From VXYL01 sp965199945 (GTDB lineage Bacteria; Pseudomonadota; Gammaproteobacteria; Pseudomonadales; Azotimanducaceae): a stretch of DNA of 64,000 nucleotides. The notes below the pieces were generated by a model. It did no database searches, was not told the DNA's origin, and worked only from the letters and a program-made list of their open reading frames with translations. Positions 51,383 to 60,428 of the stretch are shown in pieces. Location of the stretch: positions 3,534,001 through 3,598,000 of the forward strand of contig OZ241354.1 of the NCBI GenBank assembly GCA_965199945.1. The letters are read 5' to 3'. The position numbers were made by a program, and so were the translations under genes. Numbering within the stretch: the stretch's first letter is position 1; every line of letters begins with the position of its first letter.

Positions 51383-51718
51383 ATGAAGCCGGTGACGGAG
51401 GATCTGATCCGCCAGATGGTTCGCGCCATCGTGGCCGAGGTACACCCGGAGCGCATCATCCTGTTCGGCTCGCAAGCGCGGGGAGACGCTGGCGAGGCGT
51501 CCGACGTCGACTTCATCGTCGTGGACAGCGCGCCGTTCGACGAGCAACGGAGCCGACGGCACTTTTGCGTCCGCCTCTACGAGGCGCTGGCGCAATTCCG
51601 CATTCCCGCCGACATCCTCGTCTACTCGCGCCGCGAGTTCGACTATTGGAGCGACTCGTTGAACCACGTGGTCGGCCGAGCCGTGGCGGAAGGCAAGGTG
51701 CTCTATGAGCGACCATAA
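51383..51718 (+). CDS. MNT-type nucleotidyltransferase, antitoxin of second pair
   Basis: 111 residues. The start ATG at 51383 precedes VTEDLIRQMVRAIVAEVHPERI. The GSx10DxD signature is present as ILFGSQARGDAGEASDVDF, and a third Asp is in IPADILVYS. It overlaps the HEPN gene start by 14 bases, so translation is coupled. The family modifies the HEPN partner with AMP and blocks its RNase activity. Confidence 0.87.
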   Translation: MKPVTEDLIRQMVRAIVAEVHPERIILFGSQARGDAGEASDVDFIVVDSAPFDEQRSRRHFCVRLYEALAQFRIPADILVYSRREFDYWSDSLNHVVGRAVAEGKVLYERP

Positions 51719-52112
51719 ATGCGCGCGCGGGCTGCTCGATGCCGCCGAAGAAGACATCCGCGCCCTGCGCGTCCTACTCGGCGCGGACGTCGGCGACAGC
51801 GTGTTCGGCTTCCATGTACAACAAGCCGCCGAGAAGTCGTTCAAGGCCTGGCTAGCCCTCTTGGACGTGCGATTTCCGCTCACGCACGACTTGGGGGTGT
51901 TGATCGGGCTCCTACAGGAGCGGGTAGACGCAACCGCCTTCGCACCACTGCACGTCTACACGCCCTTTGGCGTGCAGTTTCGCTATCAAGCCGTGGAATG
52001 GGAAACGCCGATCGAGCGGCAAATGGCGTTGCGACAGGCCGAGGCGCTATGGAGACATGTAGCGCAGGAGTTGGAGCGGATAGCACCGCAACACGACGCG
52101 CCATCGGCGTGA
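51705..52112 (+). CDS. HEPN domain protein, toxin of second MNT/HEPN pair
   Basis: 135 residues. HEPN fold features: LLDAAEEDIRALRVLL, FHVQQAAEKSFKAWLALL and RFPLTHDLGVLI, which provides the R-x4-H part of the HEPN RNase motif (RFPLTH). The remaining C-terminal helices follow (IERQMALRQAEALWRHVAQEL). It differs from the HepT at 16403-16756, which has Rx4HxY. It starts inside the nucleotidyltransferase gene and is convergent with brxL, 25 bases away. Confidence 0.84.
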   Translation: MSDHKCARGLLDAAEEDIRALRVLLGADVGDSVFGFHVQQAAEKSFKAWLALLDVRFPLTHDLGVLIGLLQERVDATAFAPLHVYTPFGVQFRYQAVEWETPIERQMALRQAEALWRHVAQELERIAPQHDAPSA

Positions 52113-52137
52113 ACCGGTGCATTGGTACGCTGACACG

Positions 52138-54192
52138 CTATTCCTGCAACGCCTTCAGCAGCGCGTCCGCAGTGTCCGAGTAGAACTGCACGTTTACTCG
52201 GGTGGCCATGTCGTCGGAGAGATCGAGCAGCGCACGCCGCGCCGACACGGGCATGAGCACGATGGCGGCCTGCTTTTCCACTGCCGCTTCCACGACGCCG
52301 ACTGCGTTGGCGAGCGCATCCACGGAACCGCCGAGATTGAGGCTGCCGACCGCGATCAAGCCGCCCTTGGCGCTCTTCTCCAGCAATGCGCCGCACAGGG
52401 CAAGCAGGATTGGCAGGCCGAGCCCTGCGCCAGAGCGGTCGTTGTCCATGGCACGAAGCTGAACCGAGTATTCGTGGGCGCGTGGGTCTCGGTCTCCCAC
52501 CAGTTCTTTGGCGCGGGCGTAGAGGTTCTGCTCCGCGTAGCGGGCGCTCTCGCGGAACAGCGGCGGCGTTGGCGCATTCAGAATCTTCACGCCGTTGCCG
52601 GGGCCGGCCGTTGCTTCAATGCGGACTAGGCTGGCAGCCGCTTCCGGCCCGCCGGGGCTGATTCCCCACATCTGGCCTGGCGGCAGCGGGTCTGGATCGA
52701 TGGCGTCGTCGGTGCGCAGTTCGGGCGTGGCGACGAACTGCTCCACGCCGTCCTCGCCGAGCGTATAGCTGAAGTGGGTGTTGCGGAACTCGCTCTTGAA
52801 GACGCGCTTCTGCTGTTCCTTCACGCGGCGGCGAACCTCCAGCGCGGTGCGCAGCAGCGGTTCGAGCTCTTCGTCCGGCACGTCCATCTCTGGGTCCGGA
52901 TACAGGAGCTTCAGCAAAGCGCTCGCCGTCTTGTTCACCGCGGTGATGTCGCGTCCGCTCAAAGCGCCGCCGTAGCGCAGGCGGCCCTGTAATGCCGGAA
53001 TGCGGCTGCCGGTGCGCAGCCGGTTCCAACATTCGGCCAGGAAGTCGCTCACCAGGCCGAAATGCGGCGTGAAGTGTTCGTTGGGGTTGAGCTTGGGGAA
53101 ATCCCAGCCGGGCGCGTAGGCGTGGATTCGATCCATGAAGGCGGTATCGCCTCGCATGTCCGCCGAGAGGGGGCTCAGCAGGTGGCCGATGCGTTGCTGG
53201 TGCGCCACGTCCACATCGAGATTGCCCACCATCACGATGCCGCCTTGGGCGCGAATGCTCTCCTTGCCGCGGGAAAACTCGCCGGATTCCATGTAGCCCT
53301 TGAGGATGTTCACGCCGTCCTTCTGATCGAAGGAGACGCCGGAGATTTCGTCGAAGCACACCACGTCGTACTGGCATACCAGCCCGCGCTGGCCGCTGGC
53401 GTTGTTCACGAACATCTTCGCCACCGTCGCCTTGCCGCCGGAGACGAGGTGGGAGTAGGGCGATATTTGTTGGAACAGATGGCTCTTGCCGGTGCCGCGA
53501 GGGCCGAGTTCGACCAGGTTGTAGTTTCTTTCCACGAACGGCGCCATGCGCAGCAGCGCGACGAGTTGCGCACGCTCCGAGAGCGCATCCGGCTCTAGGC
53601 CAACGCTGCGCAACAGCAGGCGTTGCCAATCCTCGCGGTTGAACTCGCGGCGGCCGCGCTTGAGCGCATCGAGCAGGTCTGCCTTGGAGAGCTGAATGGC
53701 GCGCAGCGCCTCGATCTCGAAGGGGCGCCCGTTCTTTTCCAACGCAATGGCAGCGTCGTAGCCTAGGGTGATCTCCGCGTAGAAGCCGTCCGTGAGCATG
53801 CGTTCGTGCTGCTTCACCAGCGCGTCTTCGACGCGCACGTCGCGCAACGACAGGCTGGGCAGTTCGGCGATCAGCGAATCGGTGCGCGCATCCAAACGCG
53901 CCCGCACGACGTCGATGAGTTTGATGGAGCCGCGTTCACGGGCCCGTGCCTTGAACAGTTCCTCAGTTCCGGTGCGGACGGTGCGATCCGCGAGTTGGCG
54001 TTCGACGATGGCCAGCCCTTCCTCGATTTCCGTTTCGTCCGTGGTGGCGCAATAGCGGCCGAGCAGAAACTCGACGACGTAGGTGGGTACGGGATATTGG
54101 CGGCTGTACTTGCGCACGAGGTCCTTGCGAACCAAGTAGCCCTCGAAGACCGCTGCCGCTTGGCGATCCAGCGCATCGAGTTCAAGCGTCAA
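52138..54192 (-). CDS. brxL: BREX type 1 protein BrxL (Lon-like protease / ATPase)
   Basis: 684 residues, the normal BrxL size. The start is a TTG at 54192 that overlaps the pglZ stop (TTGA); no nearby ATG fits. The AAA+ domain has Walker A ELGPRGTGKSHLFQ (residues 228-241) and Walker B DVVCFDEIS. The conserved core VMVGNLDVDVAHQQRIGHLL and ALSGRDITAVNKTASALLKLL follow. The C-terminal Lon-like protease domain reads DNDRSGAGLGLPILLALCGA with SLNLGGSVDAL. BrxL is the last gene of canonical BREX-1 and takes part in phage restriction as a DNA-binding oligomer. Confidence 0.93.
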   Translation of the reverse strand: MTLELDALDRQAAAVFEGYLVRKDLVRKYSRQYPVPTYVVEFLLGRYCATTDETEIEEGLAIVERQLADRTVRTGTEELFKARARERGSIKLIDVVRARLDARTDSLIAELPSLSLRDVRVEDALVKQHERMLTDGFYAEITLGYDAAIALEKNGRPFEIEALRAIQLSKADLLDALKRGRREFNREDWQRLLLRSVGLEPDALSERAQLVALLRMAPFVERNYNLVELGPRGTGKSHLFQQISPYSHLVSGGKATVAKMFVNNASGQRGLVCQYDVVCFDEISGVSFDQKDGVNILKGYMESGEFSRGKESIRAQGGIVMVGNLDVDVAHQQRIGHLLSPLSADMRGDTAFMDRIHAYAPGWDFPKLNPNEHFTPHFGLVSDFLAECWNRLRTGSRIPALQGRLRYGGALSGRDITAVNKTASALLKLLYPDPEMDVPDEELEPLLRTALEVRRRVKEQQKRVFKSEFRNTHFSYTLGEDGVEQFVATPELRTDDAIDPDPLPPGQMWGISPGGPEAAASLVRIEATAGPGNGVKILNAPTPPLFRESARYAEQNLYARAKELVGDRDPRAHEYSVQLRAMDNDRSGAGLGLPILLALCGALLEKSAKGGLIAVGSLNLGGSVDALANAVGVVEAAVEKQAAIVLMPVSARRALLDLSDDMATRVNVQFYSDTADALLKALQE

Positions 54193-56507
54193 TCTTCACC
54201 TCCGACGATGGTCGACTGCCTTGCCGCCACTTCGCCGCTCGCGTCCAGGACGACCACCGCCGCGGTGATGCCTTCCAAGTCGTCGTCCGCCACCAAGAGG
54301 CTGGCCGCGCCGTTGTCGTCCAAGCGTTTCGGTTGGCCGATGGTGGAGTCCGCATTGCCAACCTGCGTTTGCAAAGCGACCGACAGCCCCGTCGCCCTCT
54401 CGACCTGCACGCGGCAACGCAAACCGAGCCAAGTGATCTTCACGATGGCGGGCGACTCGGCCCTGCCCGCTCCGCCATGGACACGGAGGACCGGAGTCAC
54501 GCATTCCTGCAGGCTCAAGCCGCCGTGGGCGTACTCGTTGTTGGCGATGAAGCAGGCGATGCCAGGGCCGACCGCCACCCGTTCTTGCGCGTTCCAGTGC
54601 CACGGCACGGTCGGCACTTCGACGCGGGACTCTCCCTGGACGATGGCGCAGCGCGACCAGCGCGTGGTGACGAGATAGCGTGGCAGATCGACTTTCGGCA
54701 GCCCGCCGGGCAGCCACAGCCAGCCGTGGTCGGTGACGACGCGCACTTCGCGCCAGCCGGACGTCAACAACACTTCGATGCGTTCAACCAGCAATTCGAT
54801 CTGTTCGCCAATGCGGGCAGCCAACTTGCCTTGCTCCGAGTGGCCGAGCTTGTCCAGCTGGCCGCTTTCGGTCCACGCCTTGCCGTTCGGATCGCCGGTG
54901 GCGTCTGTATTGAGGAACTGTACGCCAGCGGCATCAAGCAACTTGCGGAAGCGATCCGTCGAGAGCGGTTGCTTGGTTTCGCTCACGCTTGGCTGGAAGT
55001 CCTCGCCGATAGCGCCGCCTTCGAGCTGATCCGCGACTGGCGAGCAAGCCGGCTTCGCCGTTGCGGTGACGCTTGGCAGCGCTGCCCACCGTGTTGAGAC
55101 GGCGACGGCACTGCCCCCTGACATCAACCGACGGGCCAAACGCTGGGCCACGTCGAAGCGCAAGCCGTCGGCGAATAGGAACACCGTGCCGGGATCCGCT
55201 GCCGCAACAGCCTCGCGCTCTTCTTGGCTGGCGAGCGGCGCTTCTGCCGCCAAGTGTTGTAGATGCCGTGCCGCGGCGTCCAGCCACGGGCCATAGATGG
55301 CCCTGAGCGCTTCGCCAACGGCTTGTGCATCGGCGCTCGACTTCACTGCCGCCATGCTGTCGAGTGCGGCGAGGTCCACCTGCCACGCGCCTTCGGCATA
55401 GCGCGCTGCCATGTCCTCCGGCGATACGCCGCCGAGTTCGCTCGCCGTGTGTTCGGCGACCGTCGCCAAGTACCCGAGCGCATCCGCCAAGGGTGCCCAT
55501 CCCAATCGCGCCCAAGCCCAATCGCGGCGTTCGCCGTGTTCGCGCTCCAACTTCAAGATCGCTTCGCGGGCCTGGGCAGGCGGTTTTTCGCGCAGATCCA
55601 CCAGCTCGGCACACAACCTTGTTTCGTCTTCCTCGTTGCATTGGGGCCAGGATGACCGCGGCAGCGCCAGCATGTCTGGCATCGCCTTGCGGAGCAGCGC
55701 GGGAAAAGCCGGATACAGGCTTGGCGCTTCCTCGAACCGCCGCCAAACGACATCCCAGGGCGCTTTCCGTTTGCCGAGCCGTTCGGCTGCATCCACTTCG
55801 CCGTCCCGCTCTGGCTGCAGGCCGAGATCGGATTGGCAGCGCGACACGAATGCATCCCAGCGCCCGCCAGCCCACGCGGCCTTGGTTTCGGCCGGCGCAT
55901 TCAGCCAAACCAGCACGTCACGCGGCAGATCGTCGGCCAGCAGCCGGTTGAAGTCGTGCGCTTCCAGCCGCTTGCCCATCAACGCGCCCACCGGCGTGGA
56001 TGCCAACTCCGCAAGTGCCCGAGACATGGCCTGCCGCGTTGCCGCATCGCGAGCAACGTCAAGCCCCAAGCCGCCATCCTTGGACGCCAGAAACGCCTCC
56101 ACCGTCCAATCCTTGCCGTTCTTCTGCGTCCAGCAAACACCTCTGTACTGGAGCTCCACCAGCGGCTTCAGATGCGAAGGACAGGTCTGTGCGGCACCGA
56201 GCTCCTGACGCCCTACGTCGGGCAGATAGAGCACTGGCACCGCGTCACGCACGGATGGGATGTTCACCACACCGTCCACCACGCAGCGCAGCCAGATGGC
56301 CGGGCCGGTGTTGGTGGCGGGCTCATAGTCGCCGAGGGTGAACAGGTTCGGAATCAAGCCACGCAACTGGGGAATGACCGACCGCCAGCAGCGCGCGTTG
56401 TCCGTCCAGAGGATGGCGGCGGGCTGTGCCGCGTCGTTTGGGTTGTAGACGGAAGCCGCCTCGATAGACGCCTTCAGCACATCGACTACTGTGTCTTCAT
56501 TCTGCAT
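54189..56507 (-). CDS. pglZ: BREX type 1 phosphatase-like protein PglZ (type B)
   Basis: 772 residues. PglZ core of the alkaline-phosphatase superfamily: VFLFADGLRFDVAQRLARRL near residue 442 supplies the first metal-site Asp, and VVTDHGWLWLPGGLPK near 590 supplies Asp/His ligands. The N-terminal region (ILWTDNARCWRSVIPQLRG, LYLPDVGRQELGA) and the C-terminal HGGLSLQECVTPVL are typical of the type B PglZ of BREX-1. Its ATG at 56507 overlaps the AlbA_2 gene by 11 bases and its stop overlaps brxL, so the module pglZ-brxL is intact and coupled. PglZ is needed for BREX methylation and restriction. Confidence 0.92.
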   Translation of the reverse strand: MQNEDTVVDVLKASIEAASVYNPNDAAQPAAILWTDNARCWRSVIPQLRGLIPNLFTLGDYEPATNTGPAIWLRCVVDGVVNIPSVRDAVPVLYLPDVGRQELGAAQTCPSHLKPLVELQYRGVCWTQKNGKDWTVEAFLASKDGGLGLDVARDAATRQAMSRALAELASTPVGALMGKRLEAHDFNRLLADDLPRDVLVWLNAPAETKAAWAGGRWDAFVSRCQSDLGLQPERDGEVDAAERLGKRKAPWDVVWRRFEEAPSLYPAFPALLRKAMPDMLALPRSSWPQCNEEDETRLCAELVDLREKPPAQAREAILKLEREHGERRDWAWARLGWAPLADALGYLATVAEHTASELGGVSPEDMAARYAEGAWQVDLAALDSMAAVKSSADAQAVGEALRAIYGPWLDAAARHLQHLAAEAPLASQEEREAVAAADPGTVFLFADGLRFDVAQRLARRLMSGGSAVAVSTRWAALPSVTATAKPACSPVADQLEGGAIGEDFQPSVSETKQPLSTDRFRKLLDAAGVQFLNTDATGDPNGKAWTESGQLDKLGHSEQGKLAARIGEQIELLVERIEVLLTSGWREVRVVTDHGWLWLPGGLPKVDLPRYLVTTRWSRCAIVQGESRVEVPTVPWHWNAQERVAVGPGIACFIANNEYAHGGLSLQECVTPVLRVHGGAGRAESPAIVKITWLGLRCRVQVERATGLSVALQTQVGNADSTIGQPKRLDDNGAASLLVADDDLEGITAAVVVLDASGEVAARQSTIVGGED

Positions 56508-57768
56508 CGCTTGACGCCGCGTAGATGGTCAACCGTAGTTCAGAGTCGTCGAACAGTTCGATCTTCGGCTCTCTGCCAGAGAGCGCGGCGCTGTTGTCCA
56601 GGATGATCGGCATGCCCTCGCCACGCCGTTCCATCATGTGCTGGCGCGGCGTGGTCAACCACTGCTCGTCGGGAATGGGGCACCGCCCCAGCAGACTGCA
56701 AACGGTGTCATTGCGCGCGGACTGACGGTAGCGCAGGCTCTCGATCGTCAGCGAGTTCGGGATGCTGCCGGGCGAGTAGATCTCGAGTCTGTTCTCGAAC
56801 AGGCGCAGCCGCACTTTGGAACCGTGGATGGAGTAGTCACGATGCGCCACCGCATTGACGACGGCCTCGAAGACGGCCTCCAGGTCGTACTGGGGCTTGT
56901 CCGTCCGCCCAAGATTCTTGATGGCCGCCGTCTTCATGTTCCTCGCCACGAAGCGGCAGGCGTCAACGACTTGGCGATCCAACGGGCCCACCGCGTCCAA
57001 GGCGTCGAGTTGATAGGGGCTGTTGGACGAGCCCACGCGAATGTCGTTGCCCTTGTATGCGACCGCCTGCACATAGGCGTTCGGCAACCACCGGCGGGGA
57101 TCGTCGCTGGCCATGAGCACGCCGGCAACGGTCGGTTTGGCAAGGCCATCCGCGCCGAGTTCGGCCATCCCCAACTTGCCGAGGAACGTGGCGACGTCAT
57201 CGCCCGACCGTCGCCTGCCGAAACGCGACCACAGCGACCGGTTCAAGTCTTCCACGCCCGATCGCGGCACGGCTTGTTCATCGAACGGCACCAAATGCTG
57301 CTCGCCACGCTGGTTGAACAGCCGCGCTAGCAGGCTTGATGACATGGTGCGCTTAGAGTCCGCGACGCGGTGCATGTAGCCGCCTGGACTGCGATGCACA
57401 AACAAGCTGCGCGATACGTCAACCTTGACGACGGCGACCTCCTCGCCTGCGCTCGACGGCAGCCAAAGGCGATCCACGGCCACATGCTCCAAGGCTGGTT
57501 CGATGGTGTCAACGCAGACATCGCGGACCCTTTGCACCACCGCATCGAGATGTTCCGAGGGAATGCCCACGATCTCCCGCGTTTTGTCCGAGACGCCGAG
57601 AACGAGGACGCCGCCGCGACTGTTGGCGAAGGCAGCCAGTTCATCGGCAAGCGAATTGGAGTGTGGGCCCGCCACCTTCCCACCGGAAAGACGCACTTCC
57701 TTGAACTCGAGGAAGGAACTCTCGCCAAGGCGAATCTTCCCCAGGAGTTCTGCCTTAGTGTCGAACAT
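56497..57768 (-). CDS. AlbA_2 (Schlafen-like) ATP-binding protein within the BREX locus
   Basis: 423 residues. The AlbA_2 domain starts GESSFLEFKEVRLSGGK, then LADELAAFANSRGGVLVLGVS. A middle winged-helix region and an HATPase-type C-terminus follow (FEAVVNAVAHRDYSIHGSKV, RLEIYSPGSIPNSLT, RRGEGMPIILDNS). It overlaps pglZ by 11 bases, showing that it is part of the same operon. Accessory genes between pglX and pglZ are common in BREX-1 loci; this one may be a regulator or effector. Base composition matches pglZ, unlike the kinase/TPR pair just upstream. Confidence 0.85.
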   Translation of the reverse strand: MFDTKAELLGKIRLGESSFLEFKEVRLSGGKVAGPHSNSLADELAAFANSRGGVLVLGVSDKTREIVGIPSEHLDAVVQRVRDVCVDTIEPALEHVAVDRLWLPSSAGEEVAVVKVDVSRSLFVHRSPGGYMHRVADSKRTMSSSLLARLFNQRGEQHLVPFDEQAVPRSGVEDLNRSLWSRFGRRRSGDDVATFLGKLGMAELGADGLAKPTVAGVLMASDDPRRWLPNAYVQAVAYKGNDIRVGSSNSPYQLDALDAVGPLDRQVVDACRFVARNMKTAAIKNLGRTDKPQYDLEAVFEAVVNAVAHRDYSIHGSKVRLRLFENRLEIYSPGSIPNSLTIESLRYRQSARNDTVCSLLGRCPIPDEQWLTTPRQHMMERRGEGMPIILDNSAALSGREPKIELFDDSELRLTIYAASSDAE

Positions 57769-57822
57769 CGCGTGAAAGCCCCCAAGATCGCTCGAAATAC
57801 CGATGACAGCGCGACCTGCGCC

Positions 57823-59364
57823 TCAGCCCTTGCTCCAATCAACCAAGTTCCTCAGAGCATTCATCGATCCGACATCTACCGCCTCAGCCCCCGAATTGGG
57901 GCGACGCGTGCGCCGAATCCGATTGGCAAACATCCTGGTCTCGGGTTCAAGCGTACTCACTCTCGCTAGCAAAAATTCGGCCAATAGGCCGCTCTCAGCT
58001 GTCTCCGCCACCACCTCTTCTAATACAAGGTAAACCGCTGCCCTACGAGCAGCGTCCTCGTCCTTCCTAGCTCTCGCCGCCTCAATTGCCGCCACATACT
58101 CTTTTCGCCCCGCCTCTACGTTGCCACGTCGATAGTGCAGCAATCCCGCTGTTGCCCTAAGAGTACCCTCCTCATCACCTCCGCTCGCACGCCGTCTCGC
58201 CAACTTCAAGCTCTCCTCAGCTCTCTTTAGCTCTCCTTGATATGCCAAGGCCACAGCGAGGTTGTTGTGCAAATACGTCTCGTCGGCATTCGCCGACAGA
58301 CCCTCCCGCGCCAATTTCTCCGCTTGGACCGCATCTCCCAACGCCTCAATAGCAATAAACGAGCCAAGTAAGTACGGCCGATCAGAGAAGGGCTCATCAG
58401 CGCCCCATTGCCAACAAGAGTCAATAGCCTCTTGCCACTCTTCCTCCTTCTGATGATCCCACGCACGTGCTTCGTAATCTAATTTACCATTGAGATCGAT
58501 CTGACGATTCGGAAGAGCGTCCCGATGAGCTCCGCGCAACCATTGAAACTGCGCCTTAACGTTGTCATTTGGCAACTTTGCGCTCACATCAAATAGCTTC
58601 TTAGCTCGTCTTACCTTTCCACTTTCCACCTCAACTGTTCCTAGCGAGGCTGCGAGTTCCGAAATCTCACCACTTGAAAATCGCTGTGACTCCAACAGCT
58701 GCAGACCAACTTTTGTATATCTAGACGAACGTCCAGCAATCTGACTCGCCGCCACTTCGGCAGCGATTAACCACGGATCATGCCTTCCCCTGGTGGAACG
58801 TCGTAGCAAATGTAACGCGCCCGCCGGATCGCCATTGTGAACGTGAAATCTCGTCGAACATCGAAGTACATATCGGTTGTCTGGCACAACGTTCCTCGCC
58901 ACTAGAAGGCACTTGTTGGCCTTTTCATCTAAGCCAAAGGTGCAGTACAAAAGAGCCAAATCTGTCCACAGCGTGGCATCCTTCGGCCAATTGCGAACCG
59001 CCGCCTTCAGTTGGGCGATTCGTACCCGAGCATTTAGCGACACATCCGGAACCAGTTCATCATCTCGCAGCGACGTGGACCGTTTGACCAATTCCGGCAA
59101 TTCTTCCGTGGCGAGAATGAGATCGATAGCATCCTGCGTCTCTTCCAACCGATCCAAAAGTGCCGCCGTGTGTACGAGTTCTATTGCGCTCTCTACATCT
59201 CCGCGATTCAGCCAATCACGTCTCGCCGCCGACAGCGACAAGCGTAGCTCACGACCAATCGTCGGCTTAAAGGCGGTAGACAGTTCCTCGAGGGACAACG
59301 TCACTCGGAAAGGTCGCCAGCGCGGAATTACGCGTCGCTCGCCGTCGGTTGATGACGCGGTCAT
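57823..59364 (-). CDS. Tetratricopeptide-repeat protein paired with the kinase
   Basis: 513 residues from the ATG at 59364, which overlaps the kinase stop (ATGA) and has GGAGGG just upstream. Helical repeat units of TPR type are visible (LWTDLALLYCTFGLDEKANKCLL, AGALHLLRR-like stretches, LHNNLAVALAYQGELKRAEESL, GLLHYRRGNVEAGRKEYVAAI). No catalytic motif was found, so a scaffold or sensor role is inferred. Codon use and base composition are visibly more AT-rich than pglZ or pglX, as for the kinase. The two genes are one translationally coupled unit inserted between pglX and the AlbA_2 gene. Confidence 0.78.
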   Translation of the reverse strand: MTASSTDGERRVIPRWRPFRVTLSLEELSTAFKPTIGRELRLSLSAARRDWLNRGDVESAIELVHTAALLDRLEETQDAIDLILATEELPELVKRSTSLRDDELVPDVSLNARVRIAQLKAAVRNWPKDATLWTDLALLYCTFGLDEKANKCLLVARNVVPDNRYVLRCSTRFHVHNGDPAGALHLLRRSTRGRHDPWLIAAEVAASQIAGRSSRYTKVGLQLLESQRFSSGEISELAASLGTVEVESGKVRRAKKLFDVSAKLPNDNVKAQFQWLRGAHRDALPNRQIDLNGKLDYEARAWDHQKEEEWQEAIDSCWQWGADEPFSDRPYLLGSFIAIEALGDAVQAEKLAREGLSANADETYLHNNLAVALAYQGELKRAEESLKLARRRASGGDEEGTLRATAGLLHYRRGNVEAGRKEYVAAIEAARARKDEDAARRAAVYLVLEEVVAETAESGLLAEFLLARVSTLEPETRMFANRIRRTRRPNSGAEAVDVGSMNALRNLVDWSKG

Positions 59365-60425
59365 TGGAGGGCCCTCCTCATCTGCCACTCCTGCCGAAGG
59401 GCTAGGCGGTTGAATAAGCTAATGTAACGCTCCAAGCCGTACGGGTTTTTCCTCGCGTGGTCCCTAGGATGCCCTCGCATTTGCGGATCGAGGCAACAGA
59501 GCTGAATAACCGCTTCCTCCAAATCGGTCCGGCAGTCCTCCGGGAAACGAGGGGTGATTTGAGCTAGTGTTCTCCTAAAGTAGCTCTCTAAGTACCCAAG
59601 GACTTCACCATAGGTACCGGACCATGCGGTCGGTCGGTGGCCCGGGTGGGTATTATCCAATAACATGCGCCCAAAACCGATGCCACAAAATGCGGAAGTG
59701 ACCAGGCTACCTAGTTGAAATAGATCGCTAGCCCTACGACGTACATTCCAATCGTTCGAAACGTGGCCATAGAGTAGCTCTGGCGGTGCGTAGACCGGGT
59801 CGCCTGCATATTGCATCCCGTCGTGCGGTCCGACTTTGTTGGAAATGGATGCCCTACCCAAATCGGCGACCTTGGAGCCCGCGGTCTCGAAGATGAGGAT
59901 GTTGGACGGCTTGATGTCTTGGTGGGCTATTCGTCGGCCATGTAGTTGAGCTAGACCAACCGCTACATGATGCAGAGTTCTGAGGTTCAACGCGCTGTCA
60001 AAGGTCTGAAATAGGAGACGCTGACGCAAATTGGATTCTGCAAGCTCGAATATGATGTACTGTGCAATTTCGGCCCTCTCTTGAACGGTCTCTGAAATCG
60101 TACCTTCGGACAACGCGCTTACGACTCGCGAGAGATCGAAACACTCTTGCAGGAGGTCGCGCTCAAAGTTGAAGGCAGTCGTCAAATCCTGGAGCGTACG
60201 CGCTGGATCCTCTGTCAAGGACGCCTTCGAGATGTCGAGGACTTTTACGAATCCTTTGCGCCCACCGTTCTGCTCTGCCCTATAGCCGATAGAGAAATTG
60301 GAGCCAGTCATTTCTGCCACGACGGGGACCTTCTCGACGACCTTCCATCCGTCTTCTAGGTACCGCCCCTCTAGTCTCTCAGATAGATGCACTTTGAGAT
60401 ACGCCGCGTTGTTGCAAGCCGCCAA
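59361..60425 (-). CDS. Serine/threonine protein kinase embedded in the BREX locus
   Basis: 354 residues with a TTG at 60425 three bases after the pglX stop (GTG at 60392 is an alternative). The kinase domain has a glycine-rich-like loop GSNFSIGYRAEQNGG, the ATP-binding Lys in GFVKVLDIS, the catalytic loop IAHQDIKPSNILI near residue 168 (Gln replaces Arg of HRD), VADLGRAS in the DFG position and YAPPELLYGH as APE segment. All core catalytic residues are present, so activity is likely. It is not PglW, the large kinase of BREX type 2. It is coupled to the TPR gene and shares its lower GC. Confidence 0.82.
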   Translation of the reverse strand: MAACNNAAYLKVHLSERLEGRYLEDGWKVVEKVPVVAEMTGSNFSIGYRAEQNGGRKGFVKVLDISKASLTEDPARTLQDLTTAFNFERDLLQECFDLSRVVSALSEGTISETVQERAEIAQYIIFELAESNLRQRLLFQTFDSALNLRTLHHVAVGLAQLHGRRIAHQDIKPSNILIFETAGSKVADLGRASISNKVGPHDGMQYAGDPVYAPPELLYGHVSNDWNVRRRASDLFQLGSLVTSAFCGIGFGRMLLDNTHPGHRPTAWSGTYGEVLGYLESYFRRTLAQITPRFPEDCRTDLEEAVIQLCCLDPQMRGHPRDHARKNPYGLERYISLFNRLALRQEWQMRRALQ

Positions 60426-60428
60426 GTT

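Noticed and set aside
59361..60425. Calling the kinase PglW and the locus BREX type 2
   Set aside because: The kinase is only 354 residues and PglW is far larger; PglZ here is type B and BrxL is present, which marks BREX type 1.
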